From a virus, in IMG/VR virus record IMGVR_UViG_3300031722_000008, positions 96,541 through 160,540 of that record: DNA of 64,000 nt. The stretch is one strand, 5' to 3'. This document shows positions 24,806 through 31,360 of the stretch, one piece after another. Within the stretch, counting starts at the first letter, position 1, and every line of letters starts with the position of its first letter. Both the position numbers and the translations under genes were made by a program. The notes under the pieces are model-generated. The model was given only the letters and a program-made list of their open reading frames with translations. It was not told where the DNA came from and ran no database searches.

Positions 24806-24922
24806 ATGCTGAATTATAGTCAGAGGTATTGTGAGAAATGCAAAAAATGGTATATACCTAAAGATTTATCAGAATGTATGAGATGCTCTATATGTAATGG
24901 TGAGGTACATGGAGATGAGTGA
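24806..24922 (+). CDS. Tiny zinc-ribbon protein
   Basis: A 38-aa protein with CEKC and, 14 residues on, CMRCSIC, enough for a two-knuckle zinc ribbon. AGGAG precedes the ATG. It lies between the GHKL ATPase and another zinc-ribbon gene. Confidence 0.6.
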   Translation: MLNYSQRYCEKCKKWYIPKDLSECMRCSICNGEVHGDE

Positions 24923-24933
24923 GGTGAGAGTAG

Positions 24934-25428
24934 ATGAGAATATTAAATGATATAATTGCAGATCTAAAAGAAGGAAAAGAAGTAGAATATGAAGAAGCAA
25001 GGCTAGCGGCGATTGTGTATTCTAATCTTTTATTCTTTGCTAATAATAACATAAAACAATTACTAGGAACCAAAAATCCACTTGTAAAATCTTTAGTTGA
25101 AGAAGACTATATCCGAAGACATCACAATGCACTTAAAAAATCTCCAGAGGAATGGCTTGGCAATGACCACCCCGACAACGAGGAGCATAAGAAGTTCATG
25201 GAGATTGGAAATAAAATATTTGACCATGTTATAGAGAAGATAATGAAGGATCAAATGATTGTAGATGAAAAAAGAAGAGAAGAAAGTGTTCCACTTAAAC
25301 CATATAATATACATCATTCTAATAATACTACGATTGGATTATGTCCTTCATGTGATACAAGAGTCAGGAATGGTATAGGTGGCAGAGATGAAGAATGTCC
25401 TAGATGTAAAAGAAAGATGAAGTGGTAG
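24934..25428 (+). CDS. Hypothetical protein with C-terminal zinc ribbon
   Basis: A 164-aa protein. Residues 1-120 are helical; residues 136-160 carry CPSC and CPRC separated by 16 residues, a classical zinc ribbon. GAGGTGAG lies before the ATG. It could bind nucleic acid or protein; nothing more specific is visible. Confidence 0.7.
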   Translation: MRILNDIIADLKEGKEVEYEEARLAAIVYSNLLFFANNNIKQLLGTKNPLVKSLVEEDYIRRHHNALKKSPEEWLGNDHPDNEEHKKFMEIGNKIFDHVIEKIMKDQMIVDEKRREESVPLKPYNIHHSNNTTIGLCPSCDTRVRNGIGGRDEECPRCKRKMKW

Positions 25429-25437
25429 GAGGCATAT

Positions 25438-26136
25438 ATGAATAATAAAATCAAAAATAAAAGAACAAGAAGAAAGAGAGAATTGCAAGCTAAGGAGAGA
25501 GTGCAGTTCTCTCTTGAGCAAAAAAGGATAGATGAAAATATAGCGAAGGCATCGTTACTAGGATATGATATGAGCGTTAAAGCGATTAACTATGAAGATA
25601 GTCCGATTATAGGAGTAGATTGGGGTAGAGAAGAAAGTTATAGTGTTCCAGTAACAACATTGAGAGGTAAGGCGTATCCTGGATGGATTGATGATGCTTC
25701 ATTCATGGCTGACAAAGAAATTCAAAAGGCTATGGAGATATTACAGAATCAAGGCGTTGCGTTCCATGCTAGCACTGATAAATATGTGAGGGAAGAAATT
25801 ATAGTTCATGCAGTACAATATAACCTCAGTAAAGGAAGAGGATTGGAAGATGGATTTACATTGGAAGATTATATGTCCGAAAAAGTTAATCTTTACAATA
25901 AAGCATTTTCTAGCTTTGGACATATAACAAAAGTTCCTGAACTATTTACTGATGAAAATCTAAAGAGATTAGTTTTTCCGTATATAATAGATAAGGATAA
26001 GAAAACTGTATATATAGAAAAGGATGATTATATTGTTATTGATAATGAGGGAAATAAAGGTCTTATAAACAAGGAAGATTTTGAAAAGAATTTTAGGAGG
26101 GCTAGGCTTTATGAAGAAGTCAAAGAAAGATTATGA
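25438..26136 (+). CDS. Hypothetical protein with basic N-terminus
   Basis: A 232-aa protein. The first 40 residues are strongly basic (KNKRTRRKRELQAKERV), as in a nucleic-acid-binding arm. The rest is mixed alpha/beta with IIGVDWGREE, superficially like an actin or RNase H strand, but further motifs are absent. It overlaps the next small gene by 26 bp. Confidence 0.65.
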   Translation: MNNKIKNKRTRRKRELQAKERVQFSLEQKRIDENIAKASLLGYDMSVKAINYEDSPIIGVDWGREESYSVPVTTLRGKAYPGWIDDASFMADKEIQKAMEILQNQGVAFHASTDKYVREEIIVHAVQYNLSKGRGLEDGFTLEDYMSEKVNLYNKAFSSFGHITKVPELFTDENLKRLVFPYIIDKDKKTVYIEKDDYIVIDNEGNKGLINKEDFEKNFRRARLYEEVKERL

Positions 26137-26275
26137 AAACTTTCTAAATGAATTAGGAATACCTAATAGCGATTTAATAAGCAATGGAGGAAGAATAAGG
26201 GATGGAAGTAAATATGGCTCATGGCTTCGTAGAAATGACTCTATTGCTTTTGAGGTTGGTTATAGGGAATGGTAA
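26111..26275 (+). CDS. Small hypothetical protein
   Basis: A 54-aa protein. ATG 26111 is chosen because AGGAGGG lies 9 nt upstream, within the previous gene. Basic and Gly/Asn/Arg-rich (NGGRIRDGSKYGSWLRR). No family recognised. Confidence 0.6.
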   Translation: MKKSKKDYENFLNELGIPNSDLISNGGRIRDGSKYGSWLRRNDSIAFEVGYREW

Positions 26276-26354
26276 AATAAATATATACAAAGCTAATAAC
26301 AAATGTTAAAATTGGCTTAGATAGAATTAAATGTTAAACGGAGGGGTATGAAAA
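26276..26354 (+). promoter_or_regulatory. Intergenic region with a direct repeat
   Basis: AAATGTTAAA occurs at 26301-26310 and 26329-26338, 28 bp apart, before the gene at 26355. It may be an operator or promoter; no convincing -35/-10 pair was found. Confidence 0.3.
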
Positions 26355-26798
26355 GTGAGTAATGAAGTTTCAATACAAGATGAAGTAAAAGTTGATACCG
26401 AAAGTAATATTGAAATTGAAATAAAAGAAAAGGTCTTCGCTAGGATGTGTCAAATACTTGACGAAAAGGGCATATTAATTCCTGGGATAATAGTTGAAAA
26501 CAAAAAGAAAGAGAAGAAATCAATAACAGTTCCTTTTAATGAATATGATAAGATAGAGAGATATATCAAAGAATCTTTCTTTGAGGAAACAAAAAAGGAC
26601 ATTAGTTTCTTTTCTAAAGATTTAATAGATAGAATAACAGTGTTAATGATTCTTGAACATCATACTAAGTGTGAAGCCATCGATACATTAGATGATATAA
26701 TTGACGCAATTATAAATCCAATGATTCTTAAAGGTAAAACAATTGAAGCTAGAGAAGATGAAAAAGGTATGTTTGTAATGTATACATTAAATAAATAA
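26355..26798 (+). CDS. Hypothetical protein, GTG start
   Basis: A 147-aa acidic protein from GTG 26355 with CGGAGGGG upstream. Mainly helical, with a probable five-strand patch. No motif recognised. It opens the last short transcript of the + half. Confidence 0.65.
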   Translation: MSNEVSIQDEVKVDTESNIEIEIKEKVFARMCQILDEKGILIPGIIVENKKKEKKSITVPFNEYDKIERYIKESFFEETKKDISFFSKDLIDRITVLMILEHHTKCEAIDTLDDIIDAIINPMILKGKTIEAREDEKGMFVMYTLNK

Positions 26799-26816
26799 AA
26801 AATGGGGGTTTTGGAC

Positions 26817-27029
26817 ATGAGTGCAACAAAAAAACAAGAAAAGGTTAATTGCTCATGTCCTTTATGTAATTCTATGTCAAAATTACTAAAGGGAAATACA
26901 AGAAAAACTTTTTTTTGTGACCAATGTTGCATTGAGTTCAAAACCGACGATAAGTACAAAGTGGTCAATGTGTTTCGTGTAACAGAAAATGGAGATGTAG
27001 AAGAGGTAAAGGACTGGAAAAAAAAATAG
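26817..27029 (+). CDS. Zinc-ribbon protein
   Basis: About 70 aa with CSCPLC and CDQCC, 19 residues apart, a zinc-ribbon arrangement with beta strands after it. ATG 26817 is preferred because GGGGG lies upstream; ATG 26802 has no site. The stop leads directly into the bidirectional terminator. Confidence 0.7.
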   Translation: MSATKKQEKVNCSCPLCNSMSKLLKGNTRKTFFCDQCCIEFKTDDKYKVVNVFRVTENGDVEEVKDWKKK

Positions 27030-27054
27030 AGCGGCATTGCCGCTCTATTTTTTT
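27018..27054. terminator. Bidirectional terminator between convergent halves
   Basis: Perfect 17-bp arms around T27037, core TAGAGCGGCA/TGCCGCTCTA, with an A run on the left (27018-27026) and seven T on the right (27048-27054). It therefore works on both strands. It separates the replication genes from the lysis genes. Confidence 0.95.
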
Positions 27055-27057
27055 CGC

Positions 27058-27423
27058 TTACTTATTCTCTATATTTTTATCTGTATCTGATTCTCCAACC
27101 ATAAGTGTACCAAAAGAACTTCCTATATTTAATGCAGCTGATTCCAGTAAAGCTTCTATCTGTTCATCAGTTAATTTGCCTCCGAACATCTTAGTCATAA
27201 ACTTAACAACATAGTCTTTCTTAAGGCTACTCTTATCGTCACCAGTATACTTCTGATACATTTTCTCAGCAGCTTCAGCTGCAATGCCTGCCCATGATTT
27301 ATATTTATTAAGATTTTCTGCACCAATCTTTTTTACTATAAATGGCACAGCAGTTACGCCTGCAACAGATACTACTAATTTGATTATAAGATTTGAAATT
27401 TCATATATTTGATCACTTGTCAT
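27058..27423 (-). CDS. Holin, LLH family type
   Basis: A 121-aa protein. One hydrophobic N-terminal segment (LIIKLVVSVAGVTAVPFIV, about 12-30) is followed by Lys-rich helices containing AAEAAEKMY and LTDEQIEALLESA. This layout matches the phage LL-H holin family. It is the last late gene, just downstream of the endolysin, with AGGAGG before its ATG and its own host-type promoter. Confidence 0.7.
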   Translation of the reverse strand: MTSDQIYEISNLIIKLVVSVAGVTAVPFIVKKIGAENLNKYKSWAGIAAEAAEKMYQKYTGDDKSSLKKDYVVKFMTKMFGGKLTDEQIEALLESAALNIGSSFGTLMVGESDTDKNIENK

Positions 27424-27457
27424 AATGAATTACCTCCTAAATTTTATTCTATAGATA

Positions 27458-27485
27458 ATTATATCACAACATGTTTCAGAATCAA
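27458..27485 (-). promoter_or_regulatory. Host-type promoter for the holin gene
   Basis: On the - strand TTGATT (27485-27480) and TATAAT (27463-27458) are 16 nt apart, a near-consensus sigma-A promoter. The -35 lies at the end of the endolysin gene. Confidence 0.6.
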
Positions 27486-27490
27486 TGATT

Positions 27491-28336
27491 TTATTTTGTC
27501 CAGGCTCCTGATTCATCAACTTTGAACCCATCAGGAGTAACCATGTTTGAAGCCATGACACCATCACTAAAGAAATAGTAACATTCTCCATTAATCCATA
27601 TCCATTCGTTCTTAGCCATCTTACATGAAGATTTTAACCAATACCAACGTCCTCCATCTTGAACCCATGAAGATTGTTTAGCATATCCATCGATATCAAA
27701 TAAATAATATTCTCCATCAATGAACTTCCATTGATCCTTGTAGTAATATTCATTAGCAACATCAGTACAATACCACCAACCTTTAGGATAAAGATTCCAG
27801 CCTAAATTAACTACTGATTGACCAGTTAATCCTTTTACTATTGCATTAGCTATCGCTTCTGCTCCTAATGAATTATATTGATTTGTATCAGATTCATTGT
27901 CACAGAAACATATTTCTATTAGCATCGCAGTCATTGAAGGCCTTGCAACCATAGCTAAATGACTACCATCTTTTATTCCTCTATCAGTGAATCCCATATT
28001 AACTATATTATTTAGTACATTTCTAGCTTGTGGCACCTCTTTGGCATTATAAGTAAACACTTCTGTTCCATGCCCATTTCCATCACTTGCGTTAGCATGA
28101 ATACTAATACAGTAATCACAGTTGTTATTATTTGCTTCAATGTATCTTTGATATAAGCTATTACTTACACTTGAAGCATAAGATGGTCTTGTTTGAATTA
28201 CCTCATTACCAATAGCAACTAATTTAGATACCACTAATTCACCAACCATATCGATTATAGTTTCTTCAGGTATATATCCACCAGCACCTCTATCTTGGCC
28301 AACGCCATGACCAAAATCTATCGCATATTTACTCAT
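27491..28336 (-). CDS. Endolysin: N-acetylmuramoyl-L-alanine amidase (Amidase_3) with wall-binding repeats
   Basis: A 281-aa protein. Residues 1-175 have the Amidase_3 pattern: IDFGHGVGQDRGA (H10), YIPEET with Glu 24/25, ISIHANAS and LIEICFCDN, which supply the zinc ligands and catalytic Glu. Residues 180-281 contain Trp/Tyr-rich repeats (GWWYCTD, WKFIDGEYYLFD, GGRWYWLK, GECYYFFSDG) of the choline-binding or CW type. It cleaves the peptide from the glycan during lysis. AGGATGA precedes the ATG. Confidence 0.92.
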   Translation of the reverse strand: MSKYAIDFGHGVGQDRGAGGYIPEETIIDMVGELVVSKLVAIGNEVIQTRPSYASSVSNSLYQRYIEANNNNCDYCISIHANASDGNGHGTEVFTYNAKEVPQARNVLNNIVNMGFTDRGIKDGSHLAMVARPSMTAMLIEICFCDNESDTNQYNSLGAEAIANAIVKGLTGQSVVNLGWNLYPKGWWYCTDVANEYYYKDQWKFIDGEYYLFDIDGYAKQSSWVQDGGRWYWLKSSCKMAKNEWIWINGECYYFFSDGVMASNMVTPDGFKVDESGAWTK

Positions 28337-28351
28337 CTATATCATCCTTTC

Positions 28352-29347
28352 TTATTTAACTTCTACTATAAAGCAGTCATATCCTAATTCTTTTAATTTG
28401 TTTTGCATAGCTACAGCGTTATCTCTGACTTTAAATACTCCACATTGAACCTTGAATAAGTCAGGGTATATTCTTACGCAGCTGTCGATACCTTTCTTGC
28501 TTAATTCTAAAACTAATTCGTCAGCATATGCTCTAACTTTAAATGCACCAAGTTGTACTCTGTAAAGAATGCTACCTACTGGTGTAGGTCCTGGTGTTGG
28601 AGTAGGAGGTTTAACTACTTTCTCATCTGTAAGTGTCCATAATTCTTTGATTATTGATGAACTTAAATCCAAATGAACATAACCATTATCACCTAAGTTA
28701 CCCCAACTATTAAGGATTTTTAATTTATCACCTTTAAATCCAACGATTAACATACAGTGACCTCCACAAAGTTTTCCTGAAGGTTCACTAGGAATATTAC
28801 CGCCATTTGTTTGAAGTTCATAGAAGTTATCATATACTTTAACTGTTATGATAATAGGCTTTTTCTCTACAGTTAAATATCTCTTTATATCTTCAACATT
28901 TAACCTCACATATCCCTTACTCTTATTCGAAGTTGCCTTTTGGAATAATAATTCCTTTCCATATTTATCAAGGAAAGCAATTATCCCAGGATACTCTTCA
29001 TTAACAGGAAAGTCTTTATTTAAAACATTTCCTTCTTTTACTAAATGTGCAAGTGCTTCTCTAACTATCATTCCTGAACCTTGGAAATCAGAATCAGATC
29101 TATTTGCATAAATAAATCCAACAGAGAATTGTTCATTAGCTTGCTTGACAATTTCCTCACATTCACTCAAGGAATGAGCTACGCAACTACCTACTTTGAA
29201 TTGATTCTTTGGCCCAAATTGATATGGCACATCTAACTCATAAGGTATTGTGACCTCACCATCAGCGCAAGCGATGTCTGAGTAAAGCACATCCCTCTCA
29301 TCGTCTGGTGAACCTAAACAAGTTAATTTATAATTTTTAATATCCAT
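28352..29347 (-). CDS. Papain-like cysteine protease with C-terminal SPOR domain
   Basis: A 331-aa protein. The C1A pattern is complete: NQFKVGSCVAHS (Q49, C55), GGHCMLIVGF (H197) and LNSWG (N213), with the GYVHLDL strand after it. A Pro/Thr-rich linker (247-257) leads to a SPOR-like domain (261-331, YRVQLGAFKVRAYA and FKVQCGVFKVRDNA), a fold that binds denuded glycan. There is no signal peptide, so it would need the holin or virion for export. It sits between the membrane genes and the endolysin. It may cut surface proteins or peptide cross-links at lysis. Confidence 0.85.
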   Translation of the reverse strand: MDIKNYKLTCLGSPDDERDVLYSDIACADGEVTIPYELDVPYQFGPKNQFKVGSCVAHSLSECEEIVKQANEQFSVGFIYANRSDSDFQGSGMIVREALAHLVKEGNVLNKDFPVNEEYPGIIAFLDKYGKELLFQKATSNKSKGYVRLNVEDIKRYLTVEKKPIIITVKVYDNFYELQTNGGNIPSEPSGKLCGGHCMLIVGFKGDKLKILNSWGNLGDNGYVHLDLSSSIIKELWTLTDEKVVKPPTPTPGPTPVGSILYRVQLGAFKVRAYADELVLELSKKGIDSCVRIYPDLFKVQCGVFKVRDNAVAMQNKLKELGYDCFIVEVK

Positions 29348-29757
29348 TATTTATTTTCCTCCTCATTATCATTTTTATCATTATCTTTTTTCTTTCCAAT
29401 ACTTATATTAAACCTTTTTAATATAAAGTCCAATATCTCTCCATTATAAAATTTATAAATATATTTATAACCACCAGCACCAGCTACAAAACTATAAAAT
29501 ATTAATGCTTTGTAACCTCCATAAGAAGCGATTATAGTATTCTCGAAAAAAAACAATGCGAATGTTGATGTAATACTTGTTATAATTATTTTATTTACTT
29601 CGACTTTGTCATTTTTATTTCTTATTAACTCATATATTTCATGCAGATATGAGCCAATCAAGGCAAAAATAAATATCAATAGAAAAATAATAATTGAATT
29701 AAGAACGTCGTTGACTTGAAGCCCCATGGCATTTAATGTATCTAGTAATATCTGCAT
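29347..29757 (-). CDS. Membrane protein, possible second holin
   Basis: About 136 aa from ATG 29757, chosen for the GGAGGAG just upstream. It has two to three hydrophobic spans (about 18-38, 60-78, 82-98) and a Lys/Asp/Asn-rich cytoplasmic tail. Size, spans and charged tail are typical of holins or holin regulators. The sequence shows no family motif that I can name. Stop and next start overlap as TAATG. Confidence 0.6.
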   Translation of the reverse strand: MQILLDTLNAMGLQVNDVLNSIIIFLLIFIFALIGSYLHEIYELIRNKNDKVEVNKIIITSITSTFALFFFENTIIASYGGYKALIFYSFVAGAGGYKYIYKFYNGEILDFILKRFNISIGKKKDNDKNDNEEENK

Positions 29758-29776
29758 ATCATCTCCTCCATTATTT

Positions 29777-30721
29777 TCAAACTTTACTAACACCTCTTGC
29801 TATTCCAATGAAACCTAGTAATAGGATTATTGTTATTAATATCCCAGTACCTTTTAGGTTATTGTTTATAGTGTCATATTTATCTTCAGTATTTTTTATT
29901 GTACTTTCATAGTATTGAAGTAAATCTGCATGATTTGCTTTTAAATCATCATATACGTTGAATCCTTGAATGAATACAATTTTATCATTATCTGTTTTAA
30001 TGCCATTCTGATCTATATCTTCTATGCCAAAAATATCAGAATCTTGTCTTAGGTAACTTGCAGTTAAAAATTCTACGTATTCGAATCCTTTAGCTCCATA
30101 CTTATCGAATAATTTTTGTAGTTCGGACTCATCCATTTTTACTGGCAGATAATATCCATCAGGTGTAGGTAAGTACATCCAGAAGCTATAATCTTTATTT
30201 GTCTGATTCATGAAACCATTTATGGCTATTCTTGCAAGAGGTTTATTATTTTGTTTAGCTATCTCATTGTCTATTGTAAACACTTCACCCAATTCAAATG
30301 CACAATTATGAGATGTATCAGCTACCTTTCCTAATTTAGTCCAAACATTCATATCATTGTTATCATTTTTTACATTCAGAAATTTGCCCTGTATATTACT
30401 TTTCAATATATGATATATTGGGTAATCTCCTATGACACTCAAATCATGCTTCAACGCATCTTTATTTGGGTATGCTTTGAGTATATCTTTTTCTGCTGAA
30501 TCTTTAACGATATCTGCTTGCACTTTTGCTTTGTCAATATTTTCATCAACGATAGCCATGATAGCGATGTACTCTTGTTCCTTTGTCCTTTCTATATCAT
30601 TCCTCTTTAGTTCTTCCATAGTCTGCGACGTAGTTAAAACTGAATAAATATTAGCTCCTAATATTAAAGCTATTATTACTGAAACTACCATTATTGTTAT
30701 TGAATATTTTCTTTCTTTCAT
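29777..30721 (-). CDS. Two-span membrane protein with a large outside domain
   Basis: A 314-aa protein. Span 1 is at 8-30, then about 255 aa of polar mixed alpha/beta sequence, span 2 is at about 289-308, and only six residues remain. It has the layout of a sensor's membrane part without any signalling domain. It is the first gene of the lysis cassette, with AGGAGG before the ATG. It might be a lysis regulator or a superinfection-exclusion protein. No family is recognised. Confidence 0.65.
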   Translation of the reverse strand: MKERKYSITIMVVSVIIALILGANIYSVLTTSQTMEELKRNDIERTKEQEYIAIMAIVDENIDKAKVQADIVKDSAEKDILKAYPNKDALKHDLSVIGDYPIYHILKSNIQGKFLNVKNDNNDMNVWTKLGKVADTSHNCAFELGEVFTIDNEIAKQNNKPLARIAINGFMNQTNKDYSFWMYLPTPDGYYLPVKMDESELQKLFDKYGAKGFEYVEFLTASYLRQDSDIFGIEDIDQNGIKTDNDKIVFIQGFNVYDDLKANHADLLQYYESTIKNTEDKYDTINNNLKGTGILITIILLLGFIGIARGVSKV

Positions 30722-30785
30722 CTATTTTTATCCTCCTATTAAATTTAATATTCAATTATTATTTCTATCACTTAATTCTAACATC

Positions 30786-30843
30786 AAAATAACTAAATAA
30801 AAAGGAAGGTGAAATTTCACCTTCCTTTTTATTTAGTTATTTT
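30786..30843. terminator. 58-bp perfect palindrome, bidirectional terminator
   Basis: The two 29-bp arms meet without a spacer at 30814/30815; the core is AAGGAAGGTGAAA and its complement, flanked by A and T runs. It lies between the 56-aa tail gene and the lysis cassette on the - strand. A-rich left and T-rich right flanks fit termination in both directions, though only - strand genes flank it. Confidence 0.9.
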
Positions 30844-30849
30844 TAACTA

Positions 30850-31020
30850 CTAAGCAACTACTGTTTGCATAGCTATATACTCAGCTACAGCAGCTCTGTA
30901 ATCTAGTTTCGGATCAGTATTAGTTGGTACTACTGGCTTAGTGCTACCTTCTACTGGTTCTAAATCCCATCTACCACCCTTAACTAAAATAGCATAGCAT
31001 GTTATTAAATATGGTTTCAT
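30850..31020 (-). CDS. Small tail-associated protein, CD1375-like
   Basis: A 56-aa protein. MKPYLITCYAILVKGGRWDLEPVE resembles the short CD1375-type proteins found after fibre genes in clostridial phages (Y-x-x-L-V-x-G-x-x-x-L-x-x-V). The C-terminus is a short helix (DYRAAVAEYIAMQTVVA). GGGAGG precedes the ATG. The family call is from memory of the pattern. Confidence 0.6.
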   Translation of the reverse strand: MKPYLITCYAILVKGGRWDLEPVEGSTKPVVPTNTDPKLDYRAAVAEYIAMQTVVA

Positions 31021-31073
31021 TATATTGCACCTCCCAAAATATTACTTTTACATACTTATTCTACGCTTTATTT

Positions 31074-31349
31074 CTAAGAAAGTCCAGCATTTGCTTTTAA
31101 AATTTCAACTTCCATTGTAAGTGAAATTATTGCTTCTGCCATATCCATACTGCCTTGGTCTACTGGGTCATTCATCATAGGCGTATCTATTTGAGGTTGT
31201 GGTTTGCCGTCAGGGTATTTAGCCCTGAATTCAGCAAACATTGCTTTCTCTGTTTCTGTTGCTCCTTCTTCGTATATGCACTTTGTGCCATCTTCACTAT
31301 CGATATATAATATTCCATCTCTTAAATCTGTTTTGTCAAAATTTAACAC
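31074..31349 (-). CDS. Small tail protein, GTG start
   Basis: A 91-aa acidic protein from GTG 31349 with AGGAGG upstream. The N-terminal half is beta-like (DGILYIDSEDGTKCIY), with a Pro/Asp linker and a short C-terminal helix. By position it is an accessory or chaperone of the fibre gene just upstream. No family recognised. Confidence 0.65.
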   Translation of the reverse strand: MLNFDKTDLRDGILYIDSEDGTKCIYEEGATETEKAMFAEFRAKYPDGKPQPQIDTPMMNDPVDQGSMDMAEAIISLTMEVEILKANAGLS

Positions 31350-31360
31350 TTGAGCACCTC

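Noticed and set aside
25615-25640. GVDWGREE as an actin or RNase H-like active site in the gene at 25438
   Set aside because: Only one strand-like segment fits; none of the further motifs of either fold is present.
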